Source of the DNA: Pseudisothecium myosuroides
Lineage: Eukaryota > Streptophyta > Bryopsida > Hypnales > Lembophyllaceae
Direction: 5' to 3'
NCBI GenBank assembly: GCA_951799445.1
Contig: OX637294.1
Coordinates: forward strand, 25,569,452-25,633,451
DNA length: 64,000 nt
Part shown: in pieces, positions 37,101-48,178 of the stretch
Position numbering within the stretch: the first letter of the stretch is position 1
How the letters are laid out: each line of letters opens with the position of its first letter
Notes under the pieces: generated by a model
Told to the model about the DNA's origin: nothing
The model's input: only the letters and a program-made list of their open reading frames with translations
The model's database searches: none
Position numbers and translations under genes: made by a program

Positions 37101-38705
37101 GTAAGCAAGAAAGTAGGTAGGCAATGATCAGAATTGGAAGATTCTAGACAGTGGCTACTGGTCAAGAGTACTTTTTGGCTCCCAAAATTTACAGTAATTT
37201 CAATTTTGGGAATACAATTCTAAATTTTTTGCTATCCCTTTATTTCTTATCTTCCCTACATGGGAAAAATTTCCACCACCTCAAATTGCATATGATTTGT
37301 TCCAAAATTGCTTAAATGATTGGTTATTGGTGCTTCTAGATTAGGACTCTTTAACATTTTAAAGCCCATTTTGCTAAGCCCTTAATTGAGCACGGCTGAC
37401 CAAGATCCAACTATCGAGGTTATGTACGGTAACATGAACATAGAGGCCCTTTATGAGAAAAAAAAACATCCGGCTCGCCACTCCCGTGGTTCGGCATGCT
37501 ATTTCTCATAACGAAATTCTGCATTCACATTACCGACCTACTCCATACTTTTTCTTCCCACATATGAAACCATGTGAAATGTTTGACAAATTAGTGCAAT
37601 TACATTGAAGCCACCTGATTAGCCTGATTGTGTGGCATTTCGGTAAGCGTGTGAAGAAGTGTGTAGAAGAGCGGTAGCCGTCTGACTTCTGGAACCATGC
37701 TTGGCGGTGGCAGACTTCCTTTGAATACAAATATTTGGAAGCCGTGTGAGAAGAAATCCCCTGGAAACATAGATTGCTCGGTCGAAACTTCCCAGAATCC
37801 GTCTCACTGCCCAGATTTGACAATAGTCAACTGCCGGAGAAAACTTAACCGTAGTTGAGTTAGTCAAGTTCAGTGGTCTTGCATTGCACTCTTGGGTGAC
37901 TCAGAGGACAGCTGGCATATTCTAGTGCGGTAACTCTTTCGTAGAGACGTACTCCAATTTTCTGGAATCCATACTGTTAGGGAAGGGCTTGTGGGTTGGG
38001 TTGGGAAGGGCAACATTTTCAAGCTCAATACTATTGTAGATTGAGGATTTTCCAATTGAAAAAGATAGTGGAAATCTATGTATGTTCACATTGCAAACAA
38101 AAATCCTTTTCAAGGTACTAGAGTTCATTGTAAAGATCGTCCATGGTTGTAATAGTGGTGTTAGAGAGGAAGGTTTAACTAAGAATAGCACAAAAGAAAC
38201 ACAACACCAAACTCCATCAGCCCCCTATTTTGGTGCTCCAAGAGATTTTGTCATTTTTTTTTCAAACTTTGGCTCCTGATCCCCACATTGCACACACTTT
38301 ATGATTTTCTCTATTATTGAAGGAGTCTCTTATAGTGAAGTTACTAAGAAATTTTTTATGCTATGAGGACTTGGAAAATCACTAGAAAATCCTTCATTAG
38401 GAGGGTCTCATCCAAATTATATTTTGTAATTTAAACCTATAATATCATAGGGAAAACGAATTTCCAATTTTTTTTTTTTTTAATGAATTTTTGGTGGAGC
38501 CAAAAGTGTTGAAATTGTTGAAGAACATGTCCTCCCCCTGCACCTTTTCTATAAAACCAACCAAGAATTCTAAAGGGTCAAGAACAACTCTACTTGATTC
38601 CCACAAAAACGCACAACAATAGAAAAACTCCCAAGTTTGTTGGCCTCTACTCAAACCATTCGCCCCACACCAAAGGCCCCCTAAGCTTCTTTACAAACCC
38701 AAATA
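34113..38705. other. AT-rich intergenic DNA with dispersed-repeat fragments
   Basis: Contains copy 2 of repeat A (about 35730-35880), copy 2 of repeat C (about 37095-37260) and copy 1 of repeat E (about 37370-37545, related to 47335-47490 and 50440-50610). Scattered TTCATCCA/TGGATGAA motifs near 36090-36160 resemble those at 33150-33260 and 61390-61470. No gene recognised. Confidence 0.5.
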
Positions 38706-39075
38706 CAGTAGAACCTCTCTAAGTTGATCCTCTATAAGTTGATAAACCTCCGTAAACTAATAGGGCCGGATTGTCCCGGCTTGGAGAATATTAAAAGTGG
38801 TGTTGTACAGTGGTTCCAACTTCACATTGTCGTACCTGACTGCCGTATGCAACATGGAAGGTGCTATCCCAATACAATACAATATTCTTCTTGCCACGTC
38901 CGTTTCAAGGTGGACAAGTGTCTTCTCACAACCGGCACGCAGAACCCAATGACCATCCAAGACTGCGTCATTTATGACGCACTATGCCTGCACAAACCCT
39001 CTATTCCTTAATCAACCTCTCTAAAGTAATAGTGTCAGGCGGTCCGGGCTCAATCAGGTTAGAGAGGTTCTACTG
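38706..39075. mobile_element. pogo-like (Emigrant/Lemi-type) MITE
   Basis: The ends read CAGTAGAACCTCTCTAA and, inverted, TTAGAGAGGTTCTACTG, flanked by TA on both sides (38704-38705 and 39076-39077). CAGTA-AACCTCT ends with a TA target are characteristic of the plant pogo-like Lemi1 transposon and its Emigrant MITEs. The subterminal sequence CCTCTATAAGTTGATAAACC echoes the terminal motif. At 370 bp it cannot encode a transposase. The interior is more GC-rich than the flanks. Confidence 0.85.
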
Positions 39076-39169
39076 TACTTTTATAATTCCATTCCTTCAC
39101 CACACACACAACAACTACTATATTGACCGGATATGAAAGTAGTCGCCCCCCCCCACCCCCGATTCACCA

Positions 39170-39302
39170 AATGGTTCACACTCACCATTCCCATGAAAAG
39201 AACTCCCTCCCCACATCCCATCACATGGTTTCCCAAGGGGAAGGGGAAGGGGAAGGGGAGGGAGTTTTTTTCTTCTCCTGGGAATGGCAAGTGTGAACCA
39301 AC
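39170..39302. repeat. Foldback with an embedded G-quadruplex motif
   Basis: The left arm (GGTTCACACTCACCATTCCC then AACTCCCTCCCC, 39172-39212) pairs with the right arm (GGGGAGGGAGTT then GGGAATGGCAAGTGTGAACC, about 39253-39300). Between and overlapping the right arm lies four consecutive GGGGAA-type units (39237-39262), which satisfy a G-quadruplex pattern on the plus strand. Confidence 0.7.
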
Positions 39303-39309
39303 TTGAAAC

Positions 39310-40310
39310 CAAGTCTTGAGGTCCTATTCCCGGAGTTGTTCCTCGACTGGTCTAGAACTACCGCCCCCCAACTCCTATGCCACCCCGTGCGCACAGACCC
39401 TTCCCACCAATTCAATCCTACAGTAGTCCCATGATGTCCCCCGTGTGTACATATTGGTTTCCACTAGATTTGGGTCCGTCCGTCCGTCCGTCCGTCCGTC
39501 TCTCCGAGGTCTCTGATGAGGTCGTATGCGGGTCTCTTGTTATATTGACTCTCCTGACCCGAAGGTAAGGTAAGGTAGGCTCGTTTCCAGTCCGAGTGTG
39601 GCCAGTGTGTTCCCTTCCTTCCCTTTTGCACATGTGCTGAATTAGTTGTTCGTAGCTCTCCTTGGGAGACCAATTCCACGGATGAATCCCACTCGGAAAT
39701 CAGGACCCCCGAGGGAGTGGCCTGGGAGTGGGATGAGGAGTGTGCTGCCATGGGAGTGGAGTGGAGTGGAGTGGAGTTAGCGTGTGCAGACACGGCTCTT
39801 CATTCCTTCCATTGGAGAATACACGACTCCTCATTCCATTCATTGGGGAGGCTCCGAAGGTTAGCTTTACTTACTGTAACTTAGCCCTGCTTGACTTGGG
39901 AGGCTGGGACCCTGGTTAGGCTTCTAGGCTAGGCTAGGGTGTGCTCACTGCTCAGCAAATGCATGCCTGCCGGCCCTGCCCTGAGTGAGGGTTTTGGATT
40001 TGAGGGCGGTATTGGCTTATTTGCTGGAAATTGGGAGCACCTGGGGAGAGAGGGAGGGGGAGTTGACCTGCTTGCACAGCGTTCGAAACTCCATGGATGG
40101 GATGGGGCCTGCACAGCAAGCAGGCAGGCGCCCGGTCCCTCCGCACTCCGCAGGAAGGAAGTGGTCACGAAGGGGAGGCGGGGCGACAGTGCGGCATGAG
40201 CTCCGTCAGCTGAAGTCAGGCCGGAATCTAGGCTTACTCACTCTCTGGGATGCACCAACTGGGGAGTTGGGAGGAACGAACTCTTAAGTTAACTCAACTC
40301 AGTTCGGTGG
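39310..40310. other. GC-rich island with microsatellites, no gene recognised
   Basis: High GC with GTCC repeats (39474-39500), GGAGT repeats (39753-39777), and GGTAAGGTAAGGTAGG near 39563-39580. Overlapping open frames on both strands (for example 39939-40199 plus and 39464-39793 minus) reflect high GC rather than a protein I know. It resembles gene-associated composition (compare the GATA leader), so a promoter, lost gene or non-coding transcript is possible. Confidence 0.4.
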
Positions 40311-40377
40311 TCAAGCTGAAGCCCAGGGGGGACTGATGGGTCTAAACCGCACCCTGGCATTGATCGTTGGAAGGAAG

Positions 40378-40599
40378 TTAACCCATAAACGAAGCCACGG
40401 CCAATTTCTGGTGGATGAATCCTCTTGTGTAGGATAGAACTGCAACTATTCATACTTGGAATTTCGTGTGGAAAGAGGAGATCATAAACAATAGTTTGAT
40501 CTCCACTGAGCACTTTTGTTTTTTTCAAAGTAAATGATGTCATACAGTGCCAAAAGGGCCATGATTTCCATGGTCACCAGCCCAATGTTCAAGGGTTAA
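40378..40599. mobile_element. Short TTAA element (type S), 222 bp
   Basis: TTAACCCATAAACGAAGCC at the left and GTTCAAGGGTTAA at the right, each ending in TTAA. The interior has GTAGGATAGAACTGCAACTA followed by TTCATAC and GTTTGATCTCCACTGAGC, as in 61498-61728 (GTAGGAAAGAAACGCAACTA, then TTGACTTCCAATGAGCGC). No coding capacity. A further related fragment follows at about 40630-40740. Confidence 0.65.
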
Positions 40600-43500
40600 C
40601 CATATCATGTCCTGCGGACATTCAGTGTTCGACGAATGAAAAACAAGTCAATCCTTCAATTCAATTCTCCGTAAGACAAAAGTGCAGATGTTCATCCTTG
40701 GAATTTTAGATGAATATAGGGGAAGTCTTGATCTTGGAGGATGCTAAACTTGTCCCACCGACAAACAGTGGGCCATGCAGGGTGAATGCACAATAATTAT
40801 TAAAAATAAAATAAAATATTGTAAGTTGTGCTAATTCTACGTTTTTCATCTCTCCTAGCTGTCAGGTTGGGGCCTTTGATTGCAAATATGAATTCAAAAT
40901 TTGCAAATTTTATCATATGTAAAAAAACAAACTCCTATGTTTTCCCCAAGGATAAATTCACCTTGCATGGCCCACTTTGTAAGATGGGTTTAGCGTCTTG
41001 CTTTGACTTCTAGTGAGTGTTGTTGGGTTGTTCTTTAAGCAATTGATTCACAAGGGACTAAAAAAGATGACTTTTTATAGTGACCAAAATGGCATTCAGG
41101 GATAATCCTAGAAGTGTGTGGCCCCCATGACTGAGGTAGTCACCAAAATACTTTGATTATTGGACCAATAGGTGCAATCTTTGTTTCTATGGGGAATAGT
41201 GAAGTCATCCATAGGACCTTTTAGGTATGCAATGTCCTTACTGGATGAATCTTGAAAGAATGAGACTTATTATCAAGGTACTTTGTTAAAAAATGATCTG
41301 ATTTATGAACCAATAGATGTATTTTTCATTTCTATAATGATCTCAAAAGTCATCCATCTACCATTTTGGGATGGTGCGGTGTTATAAAGTGACCCCCACA
41401 ATGCTTGAATCCTTTCTTGATTTTTTGCATATTTTTGCTTTATATCTTTTATAAATTTATATTATATACCTCAATTTCATCAAATTTATCATTAAAAATT
41501 TTAAAATAGGAAGAAGGCAAGCATTGGGTTTGATGGATAAGAAATTATGTGGTCAAAAAAGCCCTTGGAACTTCTTTGTTCATCGTTCAGAATTGGGATG
41601 TCGAAGCGCTAAGGGATTAAGGTAGAGACACTTCAATGGGTGAGGTGCCTAAAAAGAATCACTAGAATAGATGTTTTTTTATAACATACATTTTCTACAT
41701 CAATATGTAACAAGAATTTGGATGAAGAAACAATGTGTGGTTTTAGTAATTACAAGAAAATGCTTGTTAAATTAGAAAATTATAGCCTCTAAATGGAGAG
41801 ATATTTCTTTCTTGAGTTCATCATAGTAAAGCATCAATAATTGATAGGAAGGCTTGCAAAATCTATAAGTAAGGGTCAAAAATGAATTTCTACTTTAGAT
41901 TTTGAAGGGTCTAGGTCACCCTCAACCAATCCTAATTTAGATGATATGTGACACTTTTTGACAAAAATTACTTTAATTTATGTTGGATTTGACCCTCATG
42001 TTTGTTGTTCCAATTTGAAAAAGTTGTTAACTAGATTGTATCAACTATGAGTTGTTATTCTAGACTTGAACTTCCAACTAAACTTAAAATCATATACATA
42101 AAAAAAAATTGGTATGCATTTAATATAGGCCAAATTGGCCGTACAATGAAGGATTAACAATCCAAAACAAATCATGGCTTTTCAAATACCTCTATCATGT
42201 ACTCTATAGTAGATTTGTTGAGTTTGTAATTGACTTATTTTTTATAAGGATAAGATAGATGTTTATCAACTTGGCATTTTCACTCTTGGACAAGAGACAA
42301 TATATGTAGGCTTGGCAAAGCATAATCACAACCACATCCTCATTTCTTACGCTAAGCATTGTGACAAGTATAGAAATATTATTGTTGTAGAATCCACCTT
42401 CATTTAGTATAAGAATGGTTTGTTTTGCCTTGAGGGTCGTTGCAAGAAACATTGTCAGTTTTTGTTCCACTGTGGCGTTTTTCGGCTAGTACTCCAGTAC
42501 TATGAGCTTTTTGCATATTAGTTTTTAAAAATAAAATAAAATAAGTATAATTAGTATAATACTATAAATAGCATATCACCAAAATTTCAGGCCTAAAAAA
42601 AGTCTGAGTCAAAAGTTATTCACAAAAGAAAAATGCTGAAAATTTGAAGAAAATACATACTCTGACGTTTAAATTTGTAAAAAATAGGAAAAAAAAATTT
42701 CAAAAAAACTAAAAATAGACCATTTGGGAAGACTTCATGATGAAGAGATTTGAATAAAAAAATTATCTTGAAACCATCTTTATTGTTCAGAATTGCGCGC
42801 GCAAGGGAGACCTCTTTGCAAGGACATGGAGGACATAAAATAAATTATTTTTTAATTCCCCTTGGTAGAAACATGAGTTCCTACTACGCAAATAGACCAT
42901 AGAAATTTCAGCTCTAAATCATTAAATTTGGGGACTCCATAGTACTCAAAACACCTAAAACACAAAACGTGACATATTAATTTAATTGATTTTTAAATAT
43001 AAGATGATTTTTTTAATTTTTGAAGAATATGAGATATAAATACACTCAAGATATACATCTCCAATAAAAATCTCAAATTCATGCAAGTCAAGCTTAAAAA
43101 GTTATTGCAAAAGAAAGATTTGAAACTCCATTTGTGACACATACCCAATACCGGTGTTTCTTGCAATGACCCTTGATGATTTTCATAATTTCAAGTGGAA
43201 ACCAATCCAAAATCTCTTTAAAACAACTTTTGTATGAGAATCAAACTGAGATGTAATCTTTTGTCCCATCTTTGCCTTTATAATACATTATCTTGATTTT
43301 CAAAAAGAATACAAATTTATATCAATTATCTTTGAAACAATGTTTACGACAAAAATCTTATAGAAAAGAATAAATAGCAATTCAAATAACAATTCATGTG
43401 ATGGACAAAATCACTAAATTGATTAATTCTATCTCCAAAATACAAAATCAACAAATATTGGAATGTTTCCTTTATTTTAAAACACTGTTAAAATTATTTT

Positions 43501-44206
43501 ACTCATGTAATAACTATAAGTTCTAAATGGTTTCAACTTCTCTACTACTAGTGTATAACTAGGGAATAAATTTAAGGAATATACCTTGTCTATTTTATAT
43601 TCTAATGTGTTGGTCTAATTCCCAATTTTCCATATGTTAGTAGAAATGGTGCCCTATTCTACAACTGCAAGAAGTAGCTATGTTATGAGAGGCTCTAGAA
43701 TTTTTCCCGTCACATGAAGCTTGTCAATAGAAGTCCTCTTCCCCTTTGTTCGAGAGCCAACAAAACCATTTAAAATCTTTTCTAAATGAAACTGCCCCTC
43801 GAACTGCCATTCATTGGTATAATTTGGCCATAAATTTCAATCCATTTTCTATCCTAAATCATCATTCTTCTCCACCCAATGTGCAATGAATTAGAGTGGT
43901 CCAAACTATTTCAATAAAAGATTCTTTAGAATTTATGCATTTCCTTGCATATTTGTACAAATAGCATCATACAAAACTAATTTAACCATGTAAAGACAGG
44001 TTGGTCACTATGAAAATCATCCTTTTTGGTACAATGTAAATCACCTATTTAAAAAAGAAAAGAAAAGCACTCATTGGAGGTCAAACTAACATGCAAGGCC
44101 TCCCCAGTTTTTGAACAAAATTCCAAGAATGAACATTAGCACTTTTGTCTTACATAGTAGGAGGGATTTTCTATCATCCACCAGACATTTAGCAACGTTA
44201 CAGGCT
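40600..44206. other. AT-rich intergenic DNA
   Basis: Contains dispersed repeat B copy 2 (40865-40962). Elsewhere no gene or bounded element is recognisable. A short coding-like stretch on the minus strand near 43,690-43,850 has no start, no stop context and no family match. Confidence 0.4.
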
Positions 44207-44339
44207 TAAAGTATCATGTTTGCACTTGGTGTTAAAAAATGTTGTTACTGAGGGTCTTAGGAAAGAATTCAGACCTACTTCTAGACCGCATTCACATTGC
44301 AAACATCACCCCTAACACCAAGTGCAAACATACCTTAAA
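44207..44339. mobile_element. TIR element F, copy 1 (133 bp)
   Basis: GTTTGCACTTGGTGTTA at the left and TAACACCAAGTGCAAAC at the right are perfect inverted copies (17 bp), with a shorter inner pair around AACATCACCC. The same ends occur at 48585-48812. Confidence 0.75.
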
Positions 44340-47300
44340 AAACTTCAATTCAAGTTCATCTATCAATTTTTCTGCGTACATTGCATGAGTAAAAAAAAAA
44401 TCTGTAAAAAGAGAAATCAGATGTAAGTTAGGCTACTGTAAATTCCAGTGTGGCCGAAGTGACTGCACAGGCATGACAGCCAGTTCCGTCGAATCCAGAG
44501 TCTGTGGAGCCTGTGGAACATGGCCTGTAGTCTGTTTGTTGCAAGGAAGGTTGTCAGAGCCTTCAGGAACACACATGGAGCCTATTGTCCCAATTTCAAT
44601 AACACAGCGCATTGGACAATGATATACAAGTCAGGACTGCCAAAGCGACGCGCAGTGGGCAGCAGCCTGCCTGCCGTGATGGCTCAGTCATTCTTCACTT
44701 CCCAGACACTTAAATATATAACTTAGCTAAGGTGGGATTTCTGCCTTGCCCTTGCTCTCTGTGGGATGGATGATAAAATTAATTAATTAAAAAAAAAATC
44801 CACTTTGTAGGCAGACATCAGAGAAAGAGATATAGCAGTTGAAATTATTGTAGTTTTCCGACAAATTGTGAACTTATTATGAATTTAGGAAGTGCAGCAG
44901 TGGGGAAATATAGTTCAAAAGAGTCACTAACCAAACCTTGAAACCAATATACAGTGCAACCATAATGATCATGTTGCTCATGTTAAATGAGTGTAGTATT
45001 ATCGTAAAGTGGAGACTATTTATTGAATTAAAATAGTCACTCTTTGGGATGGATTTCCATCCAAAATATAGAAGTTCTAGTTGCAGTCTCAAACACACTT
45101 TGTTATTGTCACTCAAGCTTTGATTGTGACCACTATTCGTTCCTTTTGCTTGTAGCCCAAATCCCCATTTGGGGAGAATTTCCACCCAAAAGATAGAAGT
45201 TCTAGTTGTGATCTCGAACGCACTCTGTTATTGTCACTCAAAGCTTTGATTTTGACTACTTTTCATCCCTTTTGCTTGTAGCCGAAATCTCTGTTATTAT
45301 TACTATTCAAGAAAGGTCTCACTTCAGCTTGAATGCATGACTGTCATGGGTCCATTCCATTGCATAGAATGGACAAAAAAAAAATGTTCCTCCTGCCAAA
45401 AATTCGATAAGCTTTGATTATGTTTCCTATGGCATTGCAGTTGTCATCAGTTGCCCCGAGTAACTTATTTTTTGGAATCCATCACTTGGGGCTGGCCAAG
45501 TGATGATGTGCAGCCAAAGGCTGAGTTGTCTGTTTCACTCCAGTTGCGAAAGACGCATGTGTACCCCTGTACTGGCAGGTCAGATGATAGTGAGAACTGC
45601 ACTGAACTTGGCAGCACACTGTTCTATAAAGACAGGAAAGAAAATCAGAGAGGACCGAAGTTAAGTGCAACACACAGACCTAATCGCAAAGACGACACGG
45701 ACCGAACTAAGTTAACTTAACTGGCGCACATATCGAATAATTAACAGCCTGTGATTAGCTGCCATAGAAAATGTCGAAGTGAATGTTGTGCACGTACTTT
45801 GGAGACTGGGTTTGCACTTAAAAAAGAAAAGAGTTGGAACTATTACACATTATTTGGTATTGGTATGTCAAAATCATCTCCGTCGCAAAGTATTTCACTG
45901 GATTGGGAGGTTCAGAATGACAACACTCTGCTGCATTGGTTTCGAGTGTCAGAATCCCACCAAACGGGCTCCTCTCGTTGATAGCGCTTGACATATTAAG
46001 CGAGTATCAAAGATACAATTCTCAATTTTATTTTTTTGGCATTAAATTGGAAATTTTCAATTAAAAGGGCGTGAAGCTTTTGCAAACTTAAGTAATATAT
46101 ACTTGTCCTTGTTATCAAACTTAACTCTTGTACACCTCGTTTTTGCAAACAAAAACTTGCCCAATATAATTGAAATTGTACTTGAGCCTCTCATGCTGTA
46201 ACAGAGTTTTGAATTGTGAAATTCAACAGCCGAGCCTGTTCAAGATGTTTGTGCTCTTTATGAGGAGAGGACAACTCTCACCAGCAACTTCTCAGAGACT
46301 TGAGACTTTGAACATTACCTTTCTGTGTGTCTCTGATTTACTGAACATCTATTAATATGAATATAGCAAGCAAGCATACAATGGCTAAAATTGTAATGCT
46401 GGGAGTGTGATACTGTAAGTTCCCACAAACCAAAAGATTAAGCTCAACCGTGAGTCGATCACGAGAAAAACACGCGAAACAAGTTTGAAGCACAAGAATT
46501 GACCTAGCTCGGACGGAAAACACTTGTACACACAATTTAATTAACATTCAAGCTTGTATGCTTGAGAGCTTCCAAGCTGGTGTCGGTCCCGGCCCTCTTT
46601 CCAAGCGCTCCTTAAACGCAAAGTTCCCAACCGATTGTGTTCGGAATTATTGCAGCATCAAACTGCATCTTTCTGTCACAGGGCATGTGAGTATTTGAAG
46701 TATCCGCTTTACTTTGGATGGAGTCTGACTGCACAAATAACTTCTTACTGTGAAGTTCTCCAATAATGTTACTGGCTACAAATGTCCACATACAACTTCA
46801 TAATTATACTCGAAGGTCTCTAACTCTGTAATTGCACATTCCATATAAATGTCCTCACAATTTGTCTTGTTGGATATTCCACATTGGATTCAAGAGCTTC
46901 CACTTGTCAACGGGTGAGCATACAAGTGAGTGGTTCGGTGGAAGCTCATTATATTGTCGCCTGAGCGAGACCGTGTCATTCAACAATTGAGTCGAGCAGA
47001 TTCCTGTCTTGTCGGTCTTCCACTGTATCCATCTTCAAAGATGTCTTTCAACTAATAACACGCCTGCAGCGAGCTCATCTCGAGGCTTCAAATCAAGATA
47101 AAAGATGTTCAATATGTGAGTTTCCTGTTGTGAAAACCTTATTGCTTGATCTGCACCATGAAAGAAAATTGTTAAGAGAAAATGTTAATTACGTACTAGA
47201 CTCCAAAACTTGACTTTGGCACAAATTTCAAATTATAAGTCACTCTTTGAACAAAGTGATGCATGTTAGTTTCCATAACAAGGGTGTTGCTTTAGTGTTA

Positions 47301-48178
47301 TGATGTCCAATTTAGACCCTTCAAATTGAGCATGTTAATTGAACAAGATCCAACCATTGAGGTAACCTAAAAGTAAAGCGGCTTGCTATGGACTAACATC
47401 CTTTGTCACTCCCACTATGGCTTGGTATGGTATTTCTCATAAAGAGGCTCTACTTTCACATTACCTAATTCATCTAAGGTAGAACAACCCAATGTCATTA
47501 GTCACCCAATTTTGACATCTATTAGACCCTCCCATTTGCATCAGTCATCCACTCATTATCACAATCTTATTAGCAATCCTTTAGCATAATCTCAATGCAC
47601 TTGGGGAGGGGACATGTCAACAAGTGATTTTAGCATGGATCTACCCACGCTTTACCAATTTACACCCAACAAACTTTGAAAAATCACATAAAATTCAATT
47701 CTTGTCAGAATGCCTTGATTCTACTCTCAAACTTCTCAATCTTTGAGAAATATGTAAGTTGACAAATAGCTTTTCCAAGTACCTTGGATAGCAAATCTAC
47801 TTGGTAATAGACATGTTGACCTTATATGCTTTTTAGCACAACATGCTGTTATCTTACATTCTATAAGTATGCCTCATTTAATTACTTTTGAACGAATTAG
47901 TGAATTCTAGACAAAACATTTGGAGATCTCTAGATGTTTGCATAGATCTTTGGATGTTTTGTATAAATCTTTTGATATTTTGCATAGATCTACCAATGTT
48001 TTGCATAGTCTCTTCATGACCATATTTTATTATTATTATTAATTCTGAACTTTCAAAAGTCCAAAAGTAGTTAAATATGGCATAAGTGTCCGTAATTGCA
48101 TCCAATTGACACGTCTACAGCTATTAGACACATCCATTCTGCAATCAATCACAAGTGTATGAAATTATAATACTTGTG
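44340..48178. other. Mixed-composition intergenic DNA downstream of the GPT gene
   Basis: GC is higher than in the desert, in patches (44.42-44.72, 45.4-45.75 and 46.1-47.1 kb), but no exon chain or protein family is recognisable. Contains the tandem duplication at 45045-45293 and repeat E copy 2 (47335-47490). It could contain a non-coding transcript. The GPT 3' UTR probably lies at its right end. Confidence 0.35.
45045..45293. repeat. Tandem duplication, two units of about 124 bp
   Basis: Units 45045-45168 and 45169-45293 share ATAGAAGTTCTAGTTG, TGTTATTGTCACTCAA and CTTTTGCTTGTAGCC in order, about 85% alike. No open frame runs through both. Confidence 0.8.

Noticed and set aside
43690..43850. 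Short coding-like stretch on the minus strand
   Set aside because: About 50 codons without start, stop context or family match, in a region otherwise full of stops.
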